Assembly: GCA_017308475.1 (NCBI GenBank)
Contig: JAFKEU010000004.1
Coordinates: 248,001-312,000 of the forward strand
DNA: 64,000 bases
Reading direction: 5' to 3'
From: Alphaproteobacteria bacterium
GTDB taxonomy: Bacteria > Pseudomonadota > Alphaproteobacteria > Micropepsales > Micropepsaceae
Shown: piece by piece, positions 57,645 to 64,000 of the stretch
Numbering within the stretch: position 1 is the first letter of the stretch
Layout of the letters: every line of letters starts with the position of its first letter
Made by a program: the position numbers and the translations under genes
Notes under the pieces: generated by a model
What the model was told of the DNA's origin: nothing
The model's database searches: none
What the model saw: the letters and a program-made list of their open reading frames with translations, nothing else

Positions 57645-60224
57645 TCAAGCCTCCAGCGCGCGGCGCAAGCGGGCGATGTCGAACGGCTTTGCGAGAAAGC
57701 GCACATTGGCGGGGAAAGACCTGGCTTCTTCCTGCGGCGTGGAATAGCCGCTGGCAATCACCACCTTCAGATCGGGGCGTTGACGCAACGCCGCTTCGAC
57801 CAGCTCGTGGCCGTTCATGCCGGGCAGCCCCAGATCGGTCAGCAGGATGGCGATGTCACGGTCTTCGGCAAGCCGGGCCAGCGCTTCCTCTCCGTTGCCC
57901 GCCTCGACCACGGCGAAGCCGATCTGCTCGGCCATGTCGACGGTGGTCATGCGGATCAGGGCGACATCTTCCACCACCAGCAGCTTGCCGCGTGCCGCCC
58001 CGGAGGGGCAGGCAGGCCGGGATGCGGGCACCGCGCCGGACAGCACGCCGCGCAGTTTGCGCGCCAGTTCGTCGCGCCGGTACGGCTTGGACAGCAGGTT
58101 TGCGTCGTCGTCCAGCCTGCCGTTGTGGACAATGGAATTCTGGGTATAGCCGCTGGTGAAAAGGATCTTCAGGCCAGGCTGCATCTGCCGGGCACGGCTG
58201 GTGAAGTCGCGGGTGGAAATGGTTCCGGGCATCACCACGTCCGTGAACAGAAGATCCACGGTTTCCTTTTCCAGCACGGCCAGCGCATCCTGTGCGTTGG
58301 CGGCCTTGAGCACGCGGTAGCCGAGCTCGACCAGCATGTCGACCACGGCGGCACGCACGCCCTCGTCATCCTCCACCACCAGGATGCGCTCGCCGGCGCC
58401 GCGCGGAACGTCGGAAGGTTCGGGAACGATCACGTCCTGCTCGCGGCGGCTGCGCGGCAGGTAGATCTTGATGGCCGTGCCCTCGCCGGGCTCGCTGTAG
58501 ATCTTGATATGGCCACCCGATTGCTTGACGAAGCCATAGGCCTGGGCCAGGCCGAGCCCCGTGCCCTGACCTTCCGGCTTGGTGGTGAAGAAGGGCTCGA
58601 ATACCCTGGCCAGTACCTCGGGCGTCATGCCGGTGCCGGTGTCGGTGACCACCAGCATCACATACTGCCCGGGCGTGACCTCCGCATGGGTGCCGGCATA
58701 GGCATCGTCCAGCATGGCATTGGCCACCTCCAGGGTCAGCTTGCCGCCATCGGGCATCGCGTCGCGCGCATTGACCGCCAGGTTGAGGATCACATTCTCC
58801 ACTTGGTTGGGGTCGGCCAGGGTGTTCCACAGGCCGCCGGCGATCACGGTTTCCACCTCGATGCGTTCGCCCAGGGTCCGCCGCAGCATCTCGGAGACAT
58901 CACCGATTATCCGTCCCAGATTGATTGAGCGCGGCTCCAGCGTCTGGCGGCGTGCAAAGGCCAGCAATTGGCCGGTCAGCCGCGAGCCGCGCGCCACTGC
59001 CGCGGCGGCGTTCTGAAGCCTTTCCCGCAGCCGCGGCTCGGCTCCTGGGTCTGCCTCCGCCGACGCCAGGTCCAGATTGGCGCTGATGACCTGCAGCAGG
59101 TTGTTGAAGTCATGCGCCACCCCGCCGGTCAGATGGCCGATGGCCTCCATCTTCTGCGACTGGCGCACCATGGCCTCGGCCCCCAGGCGCGCGGTGACGT
59201 CCACCACGCCGATCAGGAAGCCGCCGGACGGGACCGGCACGCTGTAGACTTCCAGATCGCGGCCCGCCCGAGCCATGTGCCGGATTTCCGAAGGCCGCTG
59301 TCCGGCGGCGGGCGGCGCGAAGATGCGCGCCGCGGCAGGCAGGCCGGATTCCAGCGCCGCGAATTCCTCCAGCCGGCTGCTTCGCGCGCGGGCAAGGCCG
59401 GCAGGCAGTCCCAGAAGCTCGAAGAAGGCCCCATTGAAGGCACACAGCACGCCCGTGGAACTGAAATAGGCAATGCCCTCGCGGACCGAATCCAGCGTGG
59501 CCTGAAGCACGGCCGCCTCGTCGGCGCGGGCGCGTTCGGCCCGGGCCAGGCTGACATTGTTGCGCACCAGCATGGTGGCGGCGAAAGCCAGGACACCCAG
59601 GGTGAGAACAGCCGCGCCGATCGCGAAAGCGATCTGCAGATTCTCGGTCTGGCGGCGGAAGCGTTCGCGCGCCTCCAGCAGGCCGTTCTCTTCAGAGATT
59701 CCGCCGACCACCTCGCGGCGCAGATCGTCCATGCCGATCTTGCCGCTTTCCAGATAGGGCGTGACCTCGCGGCCCGCCGCGGCGGCGGCCAAGGCCCGGT
59801 CCAGGGCGGCGAACCGCTCGTGCACCAGGCGCTCCAGCCGGACAGCACGACGCTGCTGGGAAGGATTGTCCCTGGTCAGGCGGGTGAAGTCGGACAGATG
59901 GCCGGCGATGCGCCTGCGCGCTTCGCTATAGGGAGCCAGGAATTGCGACTTGCGGGTGAGTAGATAGCCGCGCTGGCCGGATTCGGCCTGCTGCAGGTCG
60001 GAGCGCACCTGGGCGATGGCGGCAATGACCTGGTAGGAATGGCGCACCCAGCCTTGGGCGTCCCGTTCGTTTATGGTGAACTGAACGGTGATGTAGGCGA
60101 TGGCCGCCATGACCAGGAAAATGGGTACCGCGGCCAACAGCACCAGTCGATTGGCGGCCAAGAATTTCCCCGCGCCCACAGGCCCCGGATCGAAACGCCC
60201 GCCGACGGATAAAGTTCCCCCCAT
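57645..60224 (-). CDS. Hybrid sensor histidine kinase with CHASE3, PAS-like and two receiver domains
   Basis: 859 residues. Order: membrane helix (~28-49), CHASE3-like extracellular four-helix sensor (~50-195; QQAESGQRGYLLTRKSQFLA), second helix (~198-220), PAS-like region (~238-345; GIAYFSSTGVLCAFNGAFFE), HisKA with His371 in MEAIGHLTGGVAHDFNNLLQ, ATPase domain (~465-595; VILNLAVNARDAMPDGG, DTGTGMTPEV, FFTTKPEGQGTGLGLAQAYG), receiver 1 (~617-735; RILVVEDDEGVRAAVVDML, LLFTDVVMPG) and receiver 2 (~745-855; KLLVVEDVALIRMTTVDMA, ILLTDLGLPGMNG). The HDFNN H-box is typical of HWE/FixL-like kinases with C-terminal receivers. Two receivers suggest phosphotransfer or feedback. No cognate regulator is adjacent; signal unknown. 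Confidence 0.94.
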   Translation of the reverse strand: MGGTLSVGGRFDPGPVGAGKFLAANRLVLLAAVPIFLVMAAIAYITVQFTINERDAQGWVRHSYQVIAAIAQVRSDLQQAESGQRGYLLTRKSQFLAPYSEARRRIAGHLSDFTRLTRDNPSQQRRAVRLERLVHERFAALDRALAAAAAGREVTPYLESGKIGMDDLRREVVGGISEENGLLEARERFRRQTENLQIAFAIGAAVLTLGVLAFAATMLVRNNVSLARAERARADEAAVLQATLDSVREGIAYFSSTGVLCAFNGAFFELLGLPAGLARARSSRLEEFAALESGLPAAARIFAPPAAGQRPSEIRHMARAGRDLEVYSVPVPSGGFLIGVVDVTARLGAEAMVRQSQKMEAIGHLTGGVAHDFNNLLQVISANLDLASAEADPGAEPRLRERLQNAAAAVARGSRLTGQLLAFARRQTLEPRSINLGRIIGDVSEMLRRTLGERIEVETVIAGGLWNTLADPNQVENVILNLAVNARDAMPDGGKLTLEVANAMLDDAYAGTHAEVTPGQYVMLVVTDTGTGMTPEVLARVFEPFFTTKPEGQGTGLGLAQAYGFVKQSGGHIKIYSEPGEGTAIKIYLPRSRREQDVIVPEPSDVPRGAGERILVVEDDEGVRAAVVDMLVELGYRVLKAANAQDALAVLEKETVDLLFTDVVMPGTISTRDFTSRARQMQPGLKILFTSGYTQNSIVHNGRLDDDANLLSKPYRRDELARKLRGVLSGAVPASRPACPSGAARGKLLVVEDVALIRMTTVDMAEQIGFAVVEAGNGEEALARLAEDRDIAILLTDLGLPGMNGHELVEAALRQRPDLKVVIASGYSTPQEEARSFPANVRFLAKPFDIARLRRALEA

Positions 60225-60345
60225 CCGCGGATGGTGGAAAGAGTCATACCCAAAAGATAGGCCGCATCCGTACAGTGGCGAAGAAAAAGGCGCGCCGCGC
60301 AGGCGATTGGCGCGGCTTGTGCCGATATGGGGCGGTGAGCGCGCT

Positions 60346-60465
60346 CCCGGTCAAACCGGGGGACACTTAACCTCGGCGCGCCAAGCGCGAGGTCTTTTCC
60401 AACTGGGTCCCCCGGATAAACCGGGGGGCACTTATCTCCGCGCGCCAAGCGCGCGGAGATAAGTG
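60346..60465. repeat. Two tandem double-hairpin units next to tRNA-Gln
   Basis: Unit B: stem CACTTATCTCCGCGCGC with its exact complement (60429-60445, 60449-60465, 3-nt loop) plus CCCCCGG/CCGGGGG (60409-60427). Unit A repeats the plan less perfectly: CCTCGGCGCGCC...CGAGG (60371-60392) and CCCGG/CCGGG (60346-60360). Both share CGCGCCAAGCGCG, CACTTA and the (C)CCCGG-5nt-CCGGG parts in the same order, so they are diverged copies of one element. Unit B overlaps the CCA of tRNA-Gln. Confidence 0.75.
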
Positions 60466-60538
60466 GCTGGGGCGGAAGGGATCGAACCTTCGAATGCTGG
60501 AATCAAAATCCAGTGCCTTACCACTTGGCGACGCCCCA
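60464..60538 (-). tRNA. tRNA-Gln (anticodon TTG)
   Basis: Acceptor TGGGGCG pairs with CGCCCCA, discriminator G, encoded CCA. Anticodon arm CTGGA-TTTTGAT-TCCAG gives TTG (reads CAA/CAG). D-arm TCGCCAAGTGGTAAGGCA and T-arm GGTTCGATCCC are normal. CCA forms the beginning of a long hairpin (60429-60465). Confidence 0.97.
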
Positions 60539-60719
60539 GCAGGGACGCGGGGGGAGGATACAGGCCCCCGCGGCGGGGCCTCGTATAGCCGGGCGCCGGG
60601 GCGGCCGCAAACGGGGCGAAGCGCCTCTCCACAAATGGCTTTCCGGGCCGGTTGCGGGGGCGGGGGGGCATCGTTATAAGGGCGCCTCCCGAGGCGAGGG
60701 CACACACCTCGCACTGGTT

Positions 60720-60796
60720 CGGAGAGTAGCTCAGCCTGGTAGAGCACTACGTTCGGGACGTAGGGGCCGGAGGTTCGAATCCTCTCTCTCCGACCA
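60720..60796 (+). tRNA. tRNA-Pro (anticodon CGG)
   Basis: Acceptor CGGAGAG pairs with CTCTCCG, discriminator A, encoded CCA. Anticodon arm CTACG-TTCGGGA-CGTAG gives CGG (reads CCG). D-arm GCTCAGCCTGGTAGAGC and T-arm GGTTCGAATCC are canonical. The 180-bp gap before it holds GC-rich hairpins (AGGCCCC/GGGGCCT at 60562-60581). Confidence 0.97.
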
Positions 60797-61002
60797 ATCT
60801 TTCAATGGGTTACCGTCAGGCTGCCCAGCCGCTACGCACGTCGTCGGTTATTTTGCCGGTGAAAATCCCGCAAAAACTCAATTATCCCAGTCTCTTGTGA
60901 ACCGCGCGTCCTCAGAGCTGTGCAAGCACGATCGTGTTGCTGGCACGGCGAAGCCCGACTACCGTTCTCTGGGCCGAATTCGAGACTTTCTTGGGGGGAC
61001 TG

Positions 61003-61398
61003 ATGGGGGACCGCTTTTCCAAGGGTGATGCAGGCAATGCGTTGCGTACTTTGGTAGCTTTTTCGGCAGCGCGTTCCTTCTCGTTGAAGAATAACAATCC
61101 ACTCGATGTTATCCTGCCCCTGTTCGAGCCAATCGCCACATCGCTACATGGGCAACAGTTCAATGCCGAAACCTGCGCCGCAGAACTAGCCGATCGATAC
61201 GACCTGTTGGTCTCAGAAGAACTCTGCGTGTACTGGTCGGGTCAACTGATTAAGAGTGGGCTTCTAAAACCTGCGGCTAGCGCGATGGATTCCGGCGCAT
61301 ACGCGAATCAAAAACGTCCCTATTTGACTAGCGCACCTCGAACCACCGGCTCTTCTCGCAACGGTGAGACTGACGGTGAAACTGACCAGTTCTGCTAG
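61003..61398 (+). CDS. Orphan hypothetical protein downstream of tRNA-Pro
   Basis: 131 residues from ATG 61003, which has a strong GGGGGGA ribosome site. Sequence GDRFSKGDAGNALRTLVAFS, AARSFSLKNNNPLDVILPLF, EPIATSLHGQQFNAETCAAE, LADRYDLLVSEELCVYWSGQ looks like a real, mainly helical protein, but the last 40 residues (SGAYANQKRPYLTSAPRTTG...) are low-quality and may follow a frameshift or truncation. Lower GC than the neighbourhood and position 200 bp after a tRNA gene suggest acquired DNA or the remnant of an element. No family recognised. Confidence 0.55.
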   Translation: MGDRFSKGDAGNALRTLVAFSAARSFSLKNNNPLDVILPLFEPIATSLHGQQFNAETCAAELADRYDLLVSEELCVYWSGQLIKSGLLKPAASAMDSGAYANQKRPYLTSAPRTTGSSRNGETDGETDQFC

Positions 61399-61444
61399 CT
61401 CCCTGCTTAAGGTTCGACAAAGGCCCGGTGCTGCGGCCTGGCGT

Positions 61445-63514
61445 CTAGCGCGGCAGCGCGAAGGCGATGTAGGCGGCGCCCTGGGGTGCCTTCTTGTCGC
61501 GCGCATTGTCGGCCTGGATCAGCACGAACTGGCGTCCGCCCGCCATATAGGTGATGGGCGTGGCGTTGCCCGCATAAGGAAGCGCCCGTTGCCACAGCAG
61601 ATGGCCGTTCGCGGCATCGAACGCGCGGATCTTTTTGTCGTACAGCGTGGCGCCGATGAACAGCAGGCCCGAGGCGGTCAGGATCGGCCCGCCATAATTC
61701 TCGGAGCCGGTGATGAGGCCCTTTTGCGCCAGCTCGGGGTATTCGCCCAGGGGCACGCGCCACAGATAGCGGCCGGTGTTGAGGTCGATGGCGTTCAGCG
61801 TGCCCCAGGGTGGCGCCACGGCAGGATAACCATCCGGGTCGAGAAACTTGCGATAGCCGGTGAAACGATAGCGCACAGGCGCGGCGGCGATGTTCACGGC
61901 TTCCTTGCGCGCGCCGTCGTCCTTGCCGGTGGCCAGATAGTCCAGCAACGCCTTCAGCGCATCGCCGTTCAGCGCCGTGAAGGCCGGCATGCGGCCGCGG
62001 CCGGTATGGATCACATCGGCGATCTGGTCCGGCGTCAGGTGTTTGACCGCCTCCACCAGTGACGGAAAGGCCGGCGGCGCGCCTTTGCGGTCCTCTCCAT
62101 GACAGACCGCGCAATTGTTCTGGTAAGTGGCAGCACCCAGACCGCCGCCCGCCGCGCCTTCAGCCAGCCCGCCGGTCCAGGCGATGTCGTTGGCGTTCAG
62201 ATAAAGTATGCCTCGCCCGGCGTCGGCGGCCGAGCCGCCCCACTCCGCCCCGCCATCGAAGCCCGGCATCACCACCGTCTGCCGGTCCAGCCGCAGCGGC
62301 GCAAAGGGACCATCACTGTGAAAGGTGCGGAACTGCTGGAGCGCCCATTCGTGAGCCTCGGGCGTGCGGTTGGTCAGGCCGGTCTCGTCCAGATGCCGGC
62401 GGGCATAGGGCGCGGGGATGCGGCTTTCCGGCTGGGTGGGGGACGAGACTTCGCCCGGCACATCCGACCGGGGCACCGGGGTCTCGGTGATGGGAAAGAC
62501 CGGCTTGCCGGTGACGCGGTCCAGCACGAAAAGGAAGCCCTGTTTGGTCGGCTGGGCGATGGCGTCCACCATTTTCCCGTCATGCCGGATCGTCAGCAGC
62601 ACGGGCGGGGACGGAAAATCGCGGTCCAGTATGTCGTGATGCACGCCCTGGAAATGCCAGAGCAGCTTGCCGCTGCCGGCATCCAGCGCCAGCAGGGAGT
62701 TGGCGTAGAGGTCGTCGCCAACCCGGTCGGCGCCATAGAAATCATTCACCGCCGAGCCGGTTGGCGCATAGACGATGCCGCGCTTTTCATCGATCACCAT
62801 GCCGGCCCAGTTGTTGGCGCCGCCCGCCGTCTTCCAGGCATCGGCAGGCCAGGTGCCATGGCCGGGCGCCCCCGGTTGCGGGATCGTGCGGAAAGCCCAG
62901 CGCAGCCTGCCGGTATGCACGTCGAAGGCGCGGATCATGCCCGGCGCGGCGGGTGCGGATTCGCCGGTGCGAAAGCCGGTGATGATCATGTCGCGCCAGA
63001 TCACGCCCGGCGCGGTGAGCGACAGATAGAAGCTGCCCGCATCGCGGCCCATCCCGGCGCGCAGGTCGATATGGCCGTGGTCTCCGAAACTGTCGATCGG
63101 CCTGCCTGTGGCCGGATCGAGCGCGAAGAGCAGATACATGCAGGAAGCGAACAGGCGCTTCTCATGGCCGTCGGTCCAGAAGGTCAGGCCGCGCTGCGCA
63201 CCCTGCCCCTTGATGGGGGGATCGAACTGCCAGAGCAGCTTTCCCGTCGCCCCGTCCAGCGCGATGGTCTTGAGCGTTGGCGTATAGGCATAGACCACCC
63301 CGCCGATCGCGAGAGGATGGGTCTGGGGATCGCCGGTCTCGTCCATGGTGAAAGTCCAGGCCGGCGCCAGGTCTTTCACATTGTCCCTGGTGATCTGGAC
63401 CAGCGTCGAACTGCGTGTGCCCTCGGCCGTGCCGCCGTAAAGCGGCCAGTCGGCACCCGCACCGAATGCGGGTGCGGTCAATGCCGCCAGAAAAACCAGA
63501 ACGCGCGCCTTCAT
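61445..63514 (-). CDS. PQQ-dependent (glucose dehydrogenase-like) quinoprotein with inserted cytochrome c
   Basis: 689 residues. Signal peptide MKARVLVFLAALTAPAFGAG, then the propeller of the PQQ glucose/quinate dehydrogenase branch: DWPLYGGTAEGTRSSTLVQI, TRDNVKDLAPAWTFTMDETG, TPLKTIALDGATGKLLWQFD-type blade, GANNWAGMVIDEKRGIVYAP, catalytic region WHFQGVHHDILDRDFPSPPV, TKQGFLFVLDRVTGKPVFPI, GFDGGAEWGGSAADAGRGIL. A c-type haem domain is inserted between blades (CAVCH at 468-472, Met near 509), after which the propeller resumes (GTLNAIDLNTGRYLWRVPLG, GLLFIGATLYDKKIRAFDAA). No N-terminal membrane helices as in E. coli Gcd, so it is a soluble periplasmic enzyme. Substrate is probably a sugar or alcohol; not determined. 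Confidence 0.92.
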   Translation of the reverse strand: MKARVLVFLAALTAPAFGAGADWPLYGGTAEGTRSSTLVQITRDNVKDLAPAWTFTMDETGDPQTHPLAIGGVVYAYTPTLKTIALDGATGKLLWQFDPPIKGQGAQRGLTFWTDGHEKRLFASCMYLLFALDPATGRPIDSFGDHGHIDLRAGMGRDAGSFYLSLTAPGVIWRDMIITGFRTGESAPAAPGMIRAFDVHTGRLRWAFRTIPQPGAPGHGTWPADAWKTAGGANNWAGMVIDEKRGIVYAPTGSAVNDFYGADRVGDDLYANSLLALDAGSGKLLWHFQGVHHDILDRDFPSPPVLLTIRHDGKMVDAIAQPTKQGFLFVLDRVTGKPVFPITETPVPRSDVPGEVSSPTQPESRIPAPYARRHLDETGLTNRTPEAHEWALQQFRTFHSDGPFAPLRLDRQTVVMPGFDGGAEWGGSAADAGRGILYLNANDIAWTGGLAEGAAGGGLGAATYQNNCAVCHGEDRKGAPPAFPSLVEAVKHLTPDQIADVIHTGRGRMPAFTALNGDALKALLDYLATGKDDGARKEAVNIAAAPVRYRFTGYRKFLDPDGYPAVAPPWGTLNAIDLNTGRYLWRVPLGEYPELAQKGLITGSENYGGPILTASGLLFIGATLYDKKIRAFDAANGHLLWQRALPYAGNATPITYMAGGRQFVLIQADNARDKKAPQGAAYIAFALPR

Positions 63515-63529
63515 CGGTGCAGCTTCGCC

Positions 63530-64000
63530 TTAATGCAATTTGAGCCGGGGCCGGACGATCTGGTTGACATGGCCCACCGCGATGAGCGCCAGCCCCTTGA
63601 GCCAGCCATGGATGGCGATCAGGTGCATGCGATAAAGCGACAGATAGACGAAGCGGGCCAGCCGCCCCTCGATGGCCATGCGCCCGCCCACCAGATTGCC
63701 CATCAAGGAGCCGACGGTGGAGTAGCGGCTGAGGGAAACCAGGGAGCCATGGTCATGGTATCGGAAGGCCTTCAACGGACGGCCCTTGATAAGCGCGCCG
63801 ATGTTGGCAAAGCAGGTGGCCGCCATCTGGTGCGCCGCCTGGGCGCGCGGCGGCACCGGCCGCGTCGCGCCGGGGCAGATGCAGAAGCAGCAATCGCCGA
63901 TGGCGAAGATGCGCTCGTCGCGCGTGGTCTGCAGGGTGGGCCGCACCACAAGCTGATTGTTGCGGTTGGTCTCCAGCCCGCCAATGTCCTTCAGAAAGTC
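63530..64000 (-). CDS. ndh: Type II NADH:quinone dehydrogenase, C-terminal part (runs off window end)
   Basis: The last 156 residues of an FAD-dependent NDH-2. Reading enters at 64000 with [20 protein letters not shown], then [20 protein letters not shown] containing the FAD-binding IFAIGDC motif, [40 protein letters not shown] and the amphipathic membrane-binding C terminus ([20 protein letters not shown]). NDH-2 transfers electrons from NADH to quinone without proton pumping. The Cys-rich DCCFCICPG after the FAD motif is more cysteine than usual. Its stop lies 15 bp before the quinoprotein gene on the same strand, so they are probably co-transcribed, both feeding the quinone pool. Confidence 0.93.
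   Translation of the reverse strand, partial: DFLKDIGGLETNRNNQLVVRPTLQTTRDERIFAIGDCCFCICPGATRPVPPRAQAAHQMAATCFANIGALIKGRPLKAFRYHDHGSLVSLSRYSTVGSLMGNLVGGRMAIEGRLARFVYLSLYRMHLIAIHGWLKGLALIAVGHVNQIVRPRLKLH

Noticed and set aside
60346..60465. CRISPR-like regular repeats
   Set aside because: Only two diverged units, both hairpins without unique spacers, and no cas genes.
60720..61398. Prophage or integrative island at tRNA-Pro
   Set aside because: No integrase and no direct repeat of the tRNA 3' end could be found; only one odd gene.

Overview
This is a GC-rich window from a bacterial chromosome, most likely an alphaproteobacterium. Pointers are the abundant TonB-dependent receptors with short periplasmic partners, a PQQ/c-type cytochrome oxidation style, a FecI/FecR-type regulator pair, an alphaproteobacterial set of bioB, purH, SH3 protein and 2-hydroxyacid dehydrogenase, and tRNA genes with encoded CCA. 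Genus cannot be fixed from the sequence; a Rhizomicrobium/Caulobacterales-like oligotroph is only a guess. No transposase, integrase, phage module or CRISPR array was seen.

Region 1 (1-20527) is accessory and catabolic. It holds a cut-off TonB receptor, a secreted protein with a duplicated module and a YncE-like propeller. Next comes a tight + operon (amidohydrolase, 3-hydroxyisobutyrate-dehydrogenase-like reductase, MFS permease, ABM-type small protein). A - block follows, in transcription order: TonB receptor, SDR, IclR regulator, Tat-exported DHDPS-like protein, propeller, HhH-cytochrome c and a second IclR regulator. Divergent from that receptor are a Tat-exported amidohydrolase, a PQQ dehydrogenase with two N-terminal haem c sites, and a 2OG-Fe(II) oxygenase-like protein. 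Together they look like an uptake and periplasmic oxidation/hydrolysis pathway for an unknown organic substrate. The divergent promoter carries two near-identical palindromes exactly 22 bp apart.

Region 2 (20628-31137) is a signal-responsive envelope module: PAP2 phosphatase and TonB receptor on one strand; response regulator, histidine kinase, YncE-like propeller, lipoprotein adaptor and a CzcA/CusA-type RND pump on the other. No TolC-like outer-membrane factor is present.

Region 3 (31317-36566) is an ECF sigma factor / FecR anti-sigma / STN-TonB receptor set. The receptor gene carries an internal strong ribosome site followed by a second signal peptide, so it may give a short, non-signalling receptor as well.

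Region 4 (36783-52610) is mostly core genome: tRNA-Ser(CGA), TlpA-like and rhodanese-like thiol proteins, rlmJ, a DUF2089/membrane/SHOCT-like operon, MFS and EamA permeases, bdhA, a GNAT, an RcnB-like protein, an HbpS/GlcG protein, a catalase-like peroxidase coupled to cytochrome b561, tRNA-Leu(CAA), bioB, purH, an SH3 protein, a 2-hydroxyacid dehydrogenase and an IPNS-like oxygenase.

Region 5 (52655-64000) is mixed. A HEPN-type gene and a phosphotriesterase-family gene are separated and flanked by three related palindromes. They are followed by a dienelactone hydrolase/histidine phosphatase pair, a TorF-like porin, a hybrid histidine kinase, tRNA-Gln(TTG) with two tandem hairpin units, tRNA-Pro(CGG) with a less GC-rich orphan gene, a PQQ glucose-dehydrogenase-like enzyme with an inserted haem domain, and the 3' part of an NDH-2 gene.
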